Notes: generated by a model not told the origin, from the sequence alone. A stretch of 64,000 nucleotides of DNA from Salinivirgaceae bacterium (GCA_017527435.1 JAFXQB010000018.1:50156-114155), one strand, 5' to 3'; positions 9,178 to 17,752 are shown, numbered from the stretch's first letter. A program made the numbers and translations.

Positions 9178-9853
9178 TATGCTGATGCTGACGGCGTCAG
9201 TTGGCTGCTTTGCGCAGAAACCGGTCATCGACGATATGCCGCGCCGTCAGGTGTTTGTGCGTGCGGGCTTCGATTTGTCGCGATTGGCATTGCCATATGT
9301 GCGCAACAACGGGTCGCACGCTTTGGAATTCTCGGTTGATGGCGAGTTGAACTACAATTTCTTCCCTACAGTTGAGTTTGGCCGGCAATCGCTCAAACGC
9401 AACACCGACAGCCTTAGCTACACCATGTCGGGCAACTATTTCCGCTTGGGACTCGACTATAATCTGCTCAAATACAAGCACCGTCTCGACCGCGACATTT
9501 TCTTCATTGGCATACGCATGGCAGCGTCGAAATTCTCGCACGAAGCGCCTATGGCTGTAGTCAGCGGTGTTTTGGGAACAGTTGATGGCAGTATACCGAA
9601 AACCGACCTTAAGGTTATGTGGGGCGAGGCCGTTGTGGGCCTGAAAGGCGAATTATTAAAAAATCTCTACATGGGTGTCACGGTGCGTGCCAAAATGATG
9701 TTCACGCACACCGCCTATCACAACATGACGCCCTACATTGTCCCCGGATTCGGCAAGGGATTCTACCGGTTCAACGCCGGCTTGAGCTACTCAATCCTTT
9801 ATGCCATTCCAATCCGTGGCGCAGGCCCTGATGGTTTTCCTCCTGCTGAATAG
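9149..9853 (+). CDS. Exported protein, resembles DUF6048 family (beta-barrel-like)
   Basis: 234 residues from the ATG at 9149, which follows AGGA in the upstream gene; the Met five codons earlier has no ribosome site. The signal peptide is about residues 1-22 (VGCFAQ). Alternating hydrophobic strands and Tyr/Phe-rich turns (YFRLGLDYNL, GVTVRAKMMF) suggest an outer membrane barrel. In Bacteroidota, DUF6048 proteins often follow DUF6452 lipoproteins; that pairing supports the call but is not proof. No enzymatic motif is seen. Confidence 0.8.
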   Translation: MKRMRRYFFSMLMLTASVGCFAQKPVIDDMPRRQVFVRAGFDLSRLALPYVRNNGSHALEFSVDGELNYNFFPTVEFGRQSLKRNTDSLSYTMSGNYFRLGLDYNLLKYKHRLDRDIFFIGIRMAASKFSHEAPMAVVSGVLGTVDGSIPKTDLKVMWGEAVVGLKGELLKNLYMGVTVRAKMMFTHTAYHNMTPYIVPGFGKGFYRFNAGLSYSILYAIPIRGAGPDGFPPAE

Positions 9854-9872
9854 ATGTTCGATATAAACTAAA

Positions 9873-9900
9873 AAAGGCCGTCCCTAATGGAACGACCTTT
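9873..9900. terminator. Probable bidirectional terminator
   Basis: AAAGGCCGTCCC (9873-9884) and GGAACGACCTTT (9889-9900) pair around TAAT with two C-A mismatches. The hairpin lies between convergent genes with A-rich and T-rich flanks. Confidence 0.55.
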
Positions 9901-9920
9901 ATTGTTTGTGTTATGTTTTC

Positions 9921-10481
9921 TTAGAATTTGAAAGATACACCAAGATTCAGGTAGCTCATATAAGCAGAGTAGTTAAGTTCTGCCGAAAGAGCCAGATTGT
10001 CAGTTACGAAGAAACGGCAACCTGCAATACCTGCCCAATCCAATACGGTTTCTTTGTCTTTGTCATCGGTATACCATGCGTGGTCATGACCATGCCATTC
10101 ATATTTCCAAGAGCGGAAGCAAGGACCTGTTGCGGCACCGGCGTGAACTTCAAATTTATCAGTAATGTTTAAACCGTAAGTTGCACGAGCCATGATTGAA
10201 AAGTTAGAGTAAATTCTTTCGTATTTCCAGTCTGCATAATGATATTCGTCATCATCTCTGTTGAAACCGAGGAATCCACCAATTGTAAAGTGTCCCTTCC
10301 ACCAAGAGTTAACAAGTACATAGTCGCCAGAAATATTGGCACCAACACCCGGCAAGAAGCCAACATGAGCATTCAAGCTGAAATCGCCTTCATGGTTAGG
10401 AGCTTCAATAGCCGAAGCATTCTGTGCGCCGAAGCACAACATTGCAGCCGCAGCTGCTACAAGTAAACCTTTTACTTTCAT
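9921..10481 (-). CDS. Outer membrane beta-barrel protein
   Basis: 186 residues from the ATG at 10481; an in-frame TTG two codons earlier is less likely. A clear signal peptide ends at NASA-IEA (about residue 24). The mature part has amphipathic strands separated by polar turns and ends in Phe (GVSFKF), as do outer membrane barrels. A His/Asp-rich loop (EWHGHDHAWYTDD, about 120-135) could be surface exposed. Role unknown; general small-barrel family. The gene has its own promoter box at 10546-10553 and a hairpin in its leader. Confidence 0.8.
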   Translation of the reverse strand: MKVKGLLVAAAAAMLCFGAQNASAIEAPNHEGDFSLNAHVGFLPGVGANISGDYVLVNSWWKGHFTIGGFLGFNRDDDEYHYADWKYERIYSNFSIMARATYGLNITDKFEVHAGAATGPCFRSWKYEWHGHDHAWYTDDKDKETVLDWAGIAGCRFFVTDNLALSAELNYSAYMSYLNLGVSFKF

Positions 10482-10514
10482 AATCAATTGATTTTAAATT
10501 ATTAAAACATGTTT

Positions 10515-10542
10515 TTGCGAGTTGGTCTCTACCAATTCGCAA
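10515..10542. repeat. 12-bp inverted repeat in the leader of the barrel gene
   Basis: TTGCGAGTTGGT (10515-10526) and ACCAATTCGCAA (10531-10542) flank CTCT. It lies in the untranslated leader of the minus-strand gene, between its -7 box and its start codon. There is no T-run, so it is not an obvious terminator. It could stabilise the mRNA or bind a regulator. Confidence 0.6.
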
Positions 10543-10545
10543 CCG

Positions 10546-10553
10546 CAAATGTA
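10546..10553 (-). promoter_or_regulatory. -7 box for the barrel gene
   Basis: On the minus strand this reads TACATTTG (TAnnTTTG), about 65 bases before the ATG at 10481. Confidence 0.6.
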
Positions 10554-10706
10554 CGATATTTTATTTTTGTGTATTCGTGTAATCAAATTTTACGGATTAT
10601 CCGCAAAAAACTAAATCTGAGGATAGTAATAATGGGTATGGTTCAATCCGTTAAAAAACCGTGAATTCCGCCTAGAAAAAAACTGAATCCTAATTCCTAA
10701 ATTTTA

Positions 10707-10714
10707 TATATTTG
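10707..10714 (+). promoter_or_regulatory. -7 box for mdh
   Basis: TATATTTG (TAnnTTTG), 51 bases before the mdh ATG. It is preceded by three heptamer-like units (TGAATCC, TAATTCC, TAAATTT). Confidence 0.6.
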
Positions 10715-10765
10715 TGAGCCTTTTGGGAAGGCAAAAAATGACATTTGTTTAAAAAAATTATAGTT

Positions 10766-11707
10766 ATGAGTAAAGTAACAGTAGTAGGAGCAGGCAATGT
10801 GGGTGCAACATGCGCCAATGTGCTTGCGTTCAATGAAGTAGCCGATGAGGTTGTAATGCTCGACATCAAAGAGGGCATTTCGGAAGGCAAGGCAATGGAT
10901 ATGATGCAGACAGCACAGCTGTTGGGTTTCGACACCCGTTTGGTTGGCTGCACCAACGATTACGCCAAAACCGCCAATTCTGATGTTTGCGTAATCACTT
11001 CGGGTATTCCGCGTAAGCCGGGTATGACCCGCGAGGAACTTCTTGGCGTCAACGCCGGCATTGTTAAGGGCGTTGCCGAAAACCTTCTGAAGTACTCGCC
11101 AAACGCCATCATCGTCTGCATCTCGAACCCGATGGACACAATGACCTACCTTGCACTCAAGGCTCTCAAGTTGCCGAAAAACCGTGTAATTGGTATGGGT
11201 GGAGCATTGGACAGCTCGCGCTTCAAATACTTCCTGTCGCAAGCTCTTGGCTGCAACGCCAACGAGGTTGAGGGTTTTGTAATCGGCGGCCACGGTGACA
11301 CCACAATGATCCCGATGGCACGTTTTGCAACTTACAAAGGAATGCCTGTAAGCAACTTCCTGAGCGCTGAGAAACTTGACGAGGTTGTTAAATCGACAAT
11401 GGTTGGCGGCGCAACTCTGACCGGTCTGCTTGGCACATCGGCTTGGTATGCACCAGGTGCAGCCGGAGCATTCGTTGTTGAGTCTATCATCCACGACCAG
11501 AAGAAGATGATTCCTTGCTCGGTTCTGCTCGAGGGCGAGTACGGTGAGTCTGACCTTTGCATAGGCGTTCCTGTAATCCTTGGCAAGAACGGTATCGAGA
11601 AGATTGTTGAGCTCGACCTGAATGCCGATGAGAAAGCCAAATTCAAAGCCAGCGCCGAGTCAGTTCGCGGCAACGTGAATGCATTGAAAGACTTGAAACT
11701 TGTTTAA
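10766..11707 (+). CDS. mdh: Malate dehydrogenase (LDH-like type)
   Basis: 313 residues. Oxidises malate to oxaloacetate with NAD in the cytoplasm (TCA cycle or fumarate branch). The N-terminal Rossmann motif is VTVVGAGNVGATCA (GxGxxG), with Asp35 region VVMLDI selecting NAD. Substrate-binding Arg residues are in IPRKPGMTR (about 79-87) and the catalytic His is in GGHGDTTMIP (about 175). Length is normal for the family. The ATG at 10766 is preferred over a TTG seven codons upstream. A strong terminator follows. Confidence 0.97.
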   Translation: MSKVTVVGAGNVGATCANVLAFNEVADEVVMLDIKEGISEGKAMDMMQTAQLLGFDTRLVGCTNDYAKTANSDVCVITSGIPRKPGMTREELLGVNAGIVKGVAENLLKYSPNAIIVCISNPMDTMTYLALKALKLPKNRVIGMGGALDSSRFKYFLSQALGCNANEVEGFVIGGHGDTTMIPMARFATYKGMPVSNFLSAEKLDEVVKSTMVGGATLTGLLGTSAWYAPGAAGAFVVESIIHDQKKMIPCSVLLEGEYGESDLCIGVPVILGKNGIEKIVELDLNADEKAKFKASAESVRGNVNALKDLKLV

Positions 11708-11737
11708 TAAAGTTTTCATAATTAGAGGTTTTTAAGG

Positions 11738-11765
11738 AGAGCACCCGAAAGGGTGCTTTTTTTGT
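11738..11765 (+). terminator. Intrinsic terminator of mdh
   Basis: GCACCC-GAAA-GGGTGC hairpin (11741-11756) followed by seven T. A textbook Rho-independent terminator. Confidence 0.93.
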
Positions 11766-11894
11766 TTTCACTTTTTGAGTTTCGAATAAAGTAAATGGTA
11801 AAAGAAAACCCGAACGCCATTGACGCACGGGTCTGTTGTGAGGAAACTACTTTTGTGTTTACATCTAATCCTTCTTGACTGAAACAGAAGAATA

Positions 11895-13004
11895 CTACTT
11901 GTATGTACCGCGTTTGAGCATTGCCACTTCTTTGTCGGTAAGGAAACGCCATTTGCCGCGGGGCAGATTCTTTTTGGTGAGTCCGGCGTAGTACACGCGG
12001 TCGAGTTTTTTCACCTTGTACTTCAGCGCTTCAAACATGCGGCGCACAATGCGGTTGCGGCCAGAGTGGATGACAACACCCACTTCGCACGGGTCTTCTG
12101 GATTGCAGTATTCAATCTCGTCAGCATTAGCCATTCCGTCTTCAAGTTCAATGCCGCTGAGCATTTTTTCGATGTCTTCGGGCGCAACTTTATGATCGAG
12201 TGTAACCTGATAGATTTTCTGCTTGTTGTATTTGGGGTGGCAAAGATGCTCTGCCAGGTCACCGTCATTGGTCAGTAGGAGAAGGCCTGTGGTGGCGCGG
12301 TCGAGGCGGCCAACGGGATATACCCGGTTTTTGATGGAGTCACCAATGAGGTCCATAACTGTTTTTTCGGCATGCGGATCCTCGGTGGTGGTCACGTAAT
12401 CTTTTGGCTTATTGAGCAATATGTATGTCTTGTGCTCAGGCATCAAAGGTGCGCCGTTGAATTTCACCACGTCGCCATAGTGTACTTTCGTGCCCAATTC
12501 AGTAACAATCTTTCCGTTGACGGTTATCACACCGGCGGCGATGTATTGGTCGGCGTCGCGGCGGCTGCAGACACCCGCGTTGGCAATGTAGCGGTTCAAA
12601 CGTACGCTATCGTCTTCCTTGTAGGCCGATTTTCCATGATAGTCGCCATCGAAGTCGCGCCGCCGCTGATAATTGCCGCGTGGCCGCTGATTGTCGTCGT
12701 TGTCCGATTGATTATGGAATCGGGGCTTGCGATTACTGTTCCATTGTTTCGGGTTGTCGCTGTCATCGTCGTGCCATTTCGTCTGGCCGCGAAATCCCGG
12801 TTTCGAGTTGCGGCTGTTCCCAAAGCGGTTGTTGCGGCGCGGACGCTCTTCACGATCGTCGTCGTCATCACTGCCAAAGCCGCGTTGTTTGTTTTGTCTG
12901 AAATTCTGTCCTTTGGATTGGAATCTGCCATCGGACGATTTTTTGTTGAAGCCGGGCTTGCTGTTGCGCCGACCTTCGTTTCTGTTTGCCGGATTGAATT
13001 GCAT
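11895..13004 (-). CDS. rRNA pseudouridine synthase (RsuA/RluB family) with long basic N-terminal tail
   Basis: 369 residues. The C-terminal 230 residues form a normal enzyme: S4 RNA-binding domain (VRLNRYIANAGVCSRRDAD) and catalytic domain with Asp235 in GRLDRATTGLLLL. It converts uridines of ribosomal RNA to pseudouridine. The first 130 or so residues are low-complexity Arg/Asn/Gly/Asp/Ser, a disordered tail probably binding RNA. The ATG at 13004 is chosen over an upstream TTG because a -7 box (13023-13030) overlaps the TTG. Divergent from mntP. Confidence 0.93.
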   Translation of the reverse strand: MQFNPANRNEGRRNSKPGFNKKSSDGRFQSKGQNFRQNKQRGFGSDDDDDREERPRRNNRFGNSRNSKPGFRGQTKWHDDDSDNPKQWNSNRKPRFHNQSDNDDNQRPRGNYQRRRDFDGDYHGKSAYKEDDSVRLNRYIANAGVCSRRDADQYIAAGVITVNGKIVTELGTKVHYGDVVKFNGAPLMPEHKTYILLNKPKDYVTTTEDPHAEKTVMDLIGDSIKNRVYPVGRLDRATTGLLLLTNDGDLAEHLCHPKYNKQKIYQVTLDHKVAPEDIEKMLSGIELEDGMANADEIEYCNPEDPCEVGVVIHSGRNRIVRRMFEALKYKVKKLDRVYYAGLTKKNLPRGKWRFLTDKEVAMLKRGTYK

Positions 13005-13022
13005 ATCTTTTGAATTGAACTG

Positions 13023-13030
13023 CAAAGGTA
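13023..13030 (-). promoter_or_regulatory. -7 box of the pseudouridine synthase gene
   Basis: Minus strand TACCTTTG, 19 bases upstream of the ATG at 13004. It overlaps the alternative TTG start and so argues against it. Confidence 0.65.
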
Positions 13031-13063
13031 TAATATTTGCGTGATGTGCTTTGAGATTAGGTT

Positions 13064-13071
13064 TATATTTG
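13064..13071 (+). promoter_or_regulatory. -7 box of mntP
   Basis: TATATTTG, 16 bases before the ATG at 13087. The leader is too short for the manganese riboswitch that controls mntP in some other bacteria. Confidence 0.65.
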
Positions 13072-13086
13072 CCGAAATTTTACAAT

Positions 13087-13644
13087 ATGAGCATTTTCGA
13101 TGTTTTCGTCATAGCCGTAGCGCTTGCCATGGATTGCTTTTCGGTGTCGGTGGCCACAGGTGTTGCTGCTGAAAAACCGCGTTTTCGGACGGTGTTGGTC
13201 ATGGCGGTGTTTTTCGGCGGATTTCAAGGACTGATGCCGGTCTTGGGTTGGTTCACGGGGGGCAGTGTCTCGCATTTGATCGAGGCTTTTGACCATTGGG
13301 TGGCGTTCGGTTTGCTGGCGTTCATCGGTGGAGGAATGATTCGTGGTGCGCTGTCAGGCGAGGAGAGTCAAGCGCTCGATGTTACTCGGTTGCGTACTCT
13401 TGTCGGGCTGGCTGTGGCCACCAGCGTCGATGCGCTTATTGTTGGCGTCAATTTGGGACTGATGCGTGAAGCTCTGTTGGTTCCAGCGCTAATAATCGCA
13501 GCTGTGTCGTTTGTGCTCACCATCGCAGGATTCTACCTGGGCGCATATTTCAAACGTATCTGCAAATTCAAATTTGAACTTGTCGGCGGAATTGTTTTAA
13601 TAGGCATCGGCATAAAAATCCTGATTGAGCACTTGGTCGGCTAG
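13087..13644 (+). CDS. mntP: MntP/YtaF family manganese efflux pump
   Basis: 185 residues with six predicted membrane helices. Two conserved Asp residues sit in the repeat motifs AVALAMDCFSVSVATG (helix 1) and AVATSVDALIVGVNLG (helix 4), the signature of MntP. It exports Mn(II) across the inner membrane. The start at 13087 is fixed by the promoter box just upstream; the frame continues 12 codons further but those would lie in the promoter. Its TAG stop shares CTAG with the stop of the convergent neighbour. Confidence 0.93.
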   Translation: MSIFDVFVIAVALAMDCFSVSVATGVAAEKPRFRTVLVMAVFFGGFQGLMPVLGWFTGGSVSHLIEAFDHWVAFGLLAFIGGGMIRGALSGEESQALDVTRLRTLVGLAVATSVDALIVGVNLGLMREALLVPALIIAAVSFVLTIAGFYLGAYFKRICKFKFELVGGIVLIGIGIKILIEHLVG

Positions 13645-15812
13645 TTTGCCGCGCCAACTTCGTCCATCAGAATCTTGCTGAAACTGCATGTGTCGGCTTG
13701 GAATTTTTTTATTGTTGCAAAAATCCGTTTGTCATTATTCATCCAAGCGTTGAGGTTCGCAGCGTTGTATAGGTCTTTGTTTTCGTTCACGGCGTAGCGG
13801 CAAATTGTTAGGTACACGTTCTCAAAGTTGGATGGTTTGCTCTTTATGTCAAGAGGAATTTGCGAGATGTATTTGAAGGCCTGATGGAATTTTTTTTGAT
13901 TGTAGTGCATGATGGCCATATCGTAAAGCGCATTGTGATTACGGGGTGAGATTTTTAGTGTTCGCATGTACATTTTTTCAGCCTCGTCATATTGTTCAAG
14001 CTTCATATATACCATACCACAAGTATTGATTGTTAGAATGTGGTAAGGAGCGTATTTGAGTGCATTCTTTAGTTCAATGATAGCGTCTTGGTTATTGCCG
14101 GTCATTGATAGAGCAAACCCCTTGTAGTATAGTATCGGCGCACTGTAATTGTTGATTGTATATGGTTGGCGGTTGGCTTTACGCGTGAGATGGAGAACTT
14201 TTTTCCATCCTTGACCATAGAAGTAACTATGGATTTCGCGAGCGTTGTGTTCACCTTTGCAGAATTGTAGTGTTTGTGTGAATCCGGATATTGTAATCGC
14301 TGATGCTATGGCTAACAGACAGAATGAGATAGTTTTTCCACTCTGTTCATTGCCTTCTGTCTCTGCTTTTGGATGGTCGGCTAGAACAATCGCGCAGATG
14401 GCAAGAAGAGCAATGTTGTGCTCGATGCGCTCATGTGGATAGTCTAACATTGATACAAGCATCCATCCGATGAGAACAGATACGGCCAGAATGTTGAAAA
14501 CAAGTGTACTTCTATTTCGTGTCTGTCTAATGTTGATAAATCCGATGGCGATTATACCTATATAGAACACCAAATAACCAAACAGCCCAGTCAGTCCAAC
14601 TTCGGATGCAAACCAAAGGTAGTCGTTGTGAGGACGTTGGAATGTTAGTGTTCCGCCGCGCATTTTTTCGCCAAACTCGTCAACACCGAACTTGGGTATG
14701 TTGATTTGCCATTGGCCGGGACCGGATCCAATCAGCGGATGCTCTTTTATCATTTCTAGAGTTTTACCCCAGATGATCTTACGCATGGCAACCGACGATT
14801 CTCCGTTGTCATTGTTACGGTATCCGTATTCTTCAGGATTGAAAGTCACGCCGATACGTTCTTTTATGGTTTTCTCAATCTGTGTTTCGGTGACGCAAAT
14901 GATGGTAGTGAATGCGATGACGGCAACCACAGGTGCGGCAATCATTGCAATTCGCGTCTTTTTTCCAACGGTTACACCGGTAAGTCGCGGTCTGAGCACC
15001 AATATATATATGTATATGGTAATGATTGCTACAAACCCGGAGAGTGCAACGGCAGCGAAAACAGTTCGTGTTAGCAATAACACAATCAATGTTAAGTTGG
15101 CCAGAGCTGTTGCGCCACCAATGCCTAACCATATGGCTGACCATACATTATGTTTTTTGAAATTGGCTATGTTGTAGATGGTGGTAGGCAGTGTTATGAA
15201 AAGCAGCGATGCCAGAAGGTTCTTGTTGGAGCATGTCGAGAAGGTTTTCTCCATTATCTGGTTCAGATAGTACGATCTATGGTTGGTCGCCATACGGTAT
15301 TGACTGAAATCAGAATTCGCAAGTTGGACAATGGCGATGGCAATGAAAACCGTGCTCATTGCAGTTATGGTTTTAATCAGCCATTCTCGACCATTGGGGT
15401 TTTGTCGTAGCATTTGATATATGGTGAAGAACCATAAGCAGAACATGAACTCTTTTATCATGTGGAAAAATGCTTCGTGATGGTTTGTCACATTGACGCA
15501 CGATACGATATGCATCAGCATGAACAGCGCAAGACCGCCGAAAATCACTTTCTCGGAGCGGTTGAAAGAGATTCGGGAACCTTTAAATATATATATGGCG
15601 AAAATAGGCAGTATGGCAAGCAGATAAATTGCTAGCAGCAGTTGTCGTGGCAGGAGTGAGGCGTCGAGCATAAGCGCGTTGTCAGGCCAAAAGCGGGGAA
15701 GTGAAGTTCCAGCAAGTTTAGTGTCCGCCCAAATGAGAGGGAGCACTAAAATGAAAGCTACTGTTACCATCCACGGTATCAATTCTATGGCTTTTTTAGC
15801 AATCTTGTTCAT
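13641..15812 (-). CDS. O-antigen ligase-like (Wzy_C) membrane protein with C-terminal TPR
   Basis: 723 residues: about 12 membrane helices (residues 10-510) and TPR repeats (about 560-680, for example NALKYAPYHILTINTCGMVYMKLEQYDEAEKMY). The periplasmic loop carries LIGSGPGQW and RPHNDYLWFASEVGLTG, matching the His and Glu block of Wzy_C/WaaL proteins, which polymerise or ligate surface glycans. The acceptor is unknown. The start at 15812 follows a -7 box at 15833-15840; longer ORF versions begin upstream of that promoter. Confidence 0.85.
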   Translation of the reverse strand: MNKIAKKAIELIPWMVTVAFILVLPLIWADTKLAGTSLPRFWPDNALMLDASLLPRQLLLAIYLLAILPIFAIYIFKGSRISFNRSEKVIFGGLALFMLMHIVSCVNVTNHHEAFFHMIKEFMFCLWFFTIYQMLRQNPNGREWLIKTITAMSTVFIAIAIVQLANSDFSQYRMATNHRSYYLNQIMEKTFSTCSNKNLLASLLFITLPTTIYNIANFKKHNVWSAIWLGIGGATALANLTLIVLLLTRTVFAAVALSGFVAIITIYIYILVLRPRLTGVTVGKKTRIAMIAAPVVAVIAFTTIICVTETQIEKTIKERIGVTFNPEEYGYRNNDNGESSVAMRKIIWGKTLEMIKEHPLIGSGPGQWQINIPKFGVDEFGEKMRGGTLTFQRPHNDYLWFASEVGLTGLFGYLVFYIGIIAIGFINIRQTRNRSTLVFNILAVSVLIGWMLVSMLDYPHERIEHNIALLAICAIVLADHPKAETEGNEQSGKTISFCLLAIASAITISGFTQTLQFCKGEHNAREIHSYFYGQGWKKVLHLTRKANRQPYTINNYSAPILYYKGFALSMTGNNQDAIIELKNALKYAPYHILTINTCGMVYMKLEQYDEAEKMYMRTLKISPRNHNALYDMAIMHYNQKKFHQAFKYISQIPLDIKSKPSNFENVYLTICRYAVNENKDLYNAANLNAWMNNDKRIFATIKKFQADTCSFSKILMDEVGAAN

Positions 15813-15832
15813 ATTAAACAGGTATTTCGTTA

Positions 15833-15840
15833 CAAATTTA
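15833..15840 (-). promoter_or_regulatory. -7 box deciding the start of the Wzy_C-TPR gene
   Basis: Minus strand TAAATTTG, 21 bases before the ATG at 15812. A TTG lies about 17 bases upstream of the box, slightly closer than the usual 19-21. Confidence 0.6.
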
Positions 15841-16054
15841 GTTTTCATTTTCCAAAACAATGGAACAAAAATCAAATTTTGCTTATGTATAAAACGTTTC
15901 GCAGTAGAATTCAATGATTTCACATTAAAAATCTCTATATTTAATATGTAAAAATGATTTTTTGTAAAAAAAAAACGTAGAGGGGCTCGTTTGTTTTGTT
16001 TTTTAGTACTTTTAGAGCGTTTCTTTTTGAGAAGATATTTTAGAAATTTGTGTT

Positions 16055-16558
16055 ATGAAACGTATATTATTTTTGATAATTGCAATCGTTAGCGTTAGCA
16101 TTAGTAATGCTCAAGACGCTAAGTATAAAGCAATGTTCATAAGTAACTTCACAAAAAATATTGAGTGGCCGGCTAGTGAAAGGACCGGTGATTTTATTAT
16201 ATGTGTGGTTAACCAAAATGAAGTTTTAGGCCAGCTTAAGACATACACCAATGGAAAGTCAGTCGGTACGCAGCCAATTTCAGTTGTTGGTGTTAAGTCT
16301 ATTGATGAAGTTTCGAAGTGTCATATACTTTATTTGTCGTTTGCTGACAGCAAAAGTGAAAAAATAGAGACTGCTAAGTCAAAACTCTCTGGCACGTCTG
16401 CACTGATAGTTTCCGACAGACCGGGTGCATTGAAAAATGGTTCGTGCATCAATTTCCTATTGGTTGATGACAAACTTAAATATGAATTGAATAAGGATGC
16501 GCTTAGTGAGCGTAAACTGCAGGTCAGTGCCTATCTCGAAAACAATTCGTATAAATAA
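16055..16558 (+). CDS. YfiR family periplasmic protein (orphan)
   Basis: 167 residues with a signal peptide (cleaved near SNA-QDA) and the YfiR (DUF4154) opening KYKAMFISNFTKNIEWP. Later family features are HILYLSFADS, ALIVSDRPG and INFLLVDDKLKYELN. In Pseudomonas YfiR is a periplasmic repressor of a membrane diguanylate cyclase. Here no cyclase or OmpA partner is adjacent, so the target is unknown. A second YfiR, embedded in a kinase operon, lies at 43844-44386. Upstream sequence is A/T-rich with no good -7 box. Confidence 0.85.
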   Translation: MKRILFLIIAIVSVSISNAQDAKYKAMFISNFTKNIEWPASERTGDFIICVVNQNEVLGQLKTYTNGKSVGTQPISVVGVKSIDEVSKCHILYLSFADSKSEKIETAKSKLSGTSALIVSDRPGALKNGSCINFLLVDDKLKYELNKDALSERKLQVSAYLENNSYK

Positions 16559-16679
16559 TCAATCCTTGTATTATAGAAGTTGCTGTAGTGTGCAGTCCTT
16601 TTTTTGCGGACAGGGCATAGATGGCATTTAATTATTTTGTGGCCGGTCGAAGGCTAAAGTGAGTAATTGGAATCCGGTT

Positions 16680-17603
16680 TTATAGATTTAAAATGTTGCT
16701 TTGTATAAACCGCAGTTCCTGCTCAAGCATTTCGGTTTTGCGCATATGGTAGCCCGCGGCCAGAGCCGTCTTTATGGGGTTCGTGTAGATGGCGTCGATT
16801 TCCATCTGGCGGCGGTTGTCGAAATCGAGTTTCATACTTGGGCTGTAGGGCGTCATTCGGTCGGTCATTGCGAGCATTTTGCCGACAAACTCGCGCTCGA
16901 AAGGCGCACCGCAGACGGCGGCGGCGTCAACCACTTCATTCATCAGGTCGGTTACAAGTTGGCGGGTTGCGGCAAAGGCCATCAGGCGGTCGGTCGATGT
17001 GTTCAGCGCCACGGTCAGGCCGTTGTAGGGGATGTTCCAGACGAGTTTGCGCCAGCGCATCTCGTTCAGGTTCTGCGTGATGGTGCAAGGAATTTGGGCT
17101 TCGTCAAAGTCGGCTTTGATTTGCGCCAGCACGTCGGGCGCGCACTTTTGATATTCGCCAATGGTGATGGCGCCATAGTCGGCGTGGCGGATGTGTCCCT
17201 TGCCAACTCTCGACGAGCAGATGAACGCGGCCGCGCCCGCAGTGGGTTGGCCAGGCAGTGCGGCGGCCAGTTGCTGTTCAAGTCCAAGCCCGTTCTGCAC
17301 TAATATAATAATGGTGTCGCTCTTGAGCAGCGGCGGCAGCAATTGCGGAAGCAGATGGTTCTGTGTCGATTTCAGTCCAACCAGCACAACATCGCATTGC
17401 GGCATATCGGCGGTTGATTTGTAGGCATTTATCGGATTGATGACAAAATCGCCGTTCACCGAGTCAACTTGCAGACCGTGTGCGGCAACGTGCTCATATT
17501 CAGTGTTGAACATAAAGTGAACATCTTTGCCCGAATTGGCAAGCCGACCGCCGTAGTATCCGCCAATGGCGCCTGTGCCCACAATTGCGTATTTCAAGTT
17601 CAT
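16680..17603 (-). CDS. panE: 2-dehydropantoate 2-reductase
   Basis: 307 residues. Reduces ketopantoate to pantoate with NADPH in pantothenate and CoA synthesis. The N-terminus has the Rossmann motif YAIVGTGAIGGYYGGRLA. Later family features are DVVLVGLKSTQN, QNGLG, the catalytic Lys in MRWRKLVWNIPYNGLT (about 180) and the SMKLDFDNRRQMEID block near the C-terminus. The ATG at 17603 is preferred over a TTG eight codons upstream. It follows the tRNA-Pro gene on the same strand, separated by a hairpin terminator. No other pan gene is nearby. Confidence 0.92.
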   Translation of the reverse strand: MNLKYAIVGTGAIGGYYGGRLANSGKDVHFMFNTEYEHVAAHGLQVDSVNGDFVINPINAYKSTADMPQCDVVLVGLKSTQNHLLPQLLPPLLKSDTIIILVQNGLGLEQQLAAALPGQPTAGAAAFICSSRVGKGHIRHADYGAITIGEYQKCAPDVLAQIKADFDEAQIPCTITQNLNEMRWRKLVWNIPYNGLTVALNTSTDRLMAFAATRQLVTDLMNEVVDAAAVCGAPFEREFVGKMLAMTDRMTPYSPSMKLDFDNRRQMEIDAIYTNPIKTALAAGYHMRKTEMLEQELRFIQSNILNL

Positions 17604-17628
17604 AATCAGATATTTATCTAAAAGCAAA

Positions 17629-17657
17629 AATCCCGAAAATCAATGACTTTCAGGATT
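17629..17657 (-). terminator. Terminator after tRNA-Pro
   Basis: On the minus strand AATCCTGAAA pairs with TTTCGGGATT (one wobble) around a loop of nine bases, followed by TTT. It separates the tRNA from panE. Confidence 0.7.
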
Positions 17658-17664
17658 TTTCTAG

Positions 17665-17738
17665 TCGGGGTGATCCGACTCGAACGGACGACCACTTGCA
17701 CCCCATGCAAGTACGCTAGCCAACTGCGCCACACCCCG
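17665..17738 (-). tRNA. tRNA-Pro (anticodon GGG)
   Basis: A 74-base cloverleaf on the minus strand. The acceptor stem CGGGGTG pairs with CACCCCG, discriminator A. The D arm contains GCGCAGTTGGCTAGCG. The anticodon arm CTTGC-ATGGGGT-GCAAG has GGG at positions 34-36. The T arm is GTCCG-TTCGAGT-CGGAT. CCA is not encoded. C1-G72 is typical of bacterial proline tRNA. It reads CCC and CCU codons. Confidence 0.95.
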
Positions 17739-17752
17739 TGGTTTTGCGGGTG

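Noticed and set aside
12372..13013. 213-codon plus-strand frame opposite the pseudouridine synthase tail
   Set aside because: It mirrors the low-complexity codons of the real gene and would produce only Val/Ala-rich sequence.
13031..13086. Manganese (yybP-ykoY) riboswitch before mntP
   Set aside because: The promoter box leaves a leader of only about 10 bases, far too short.
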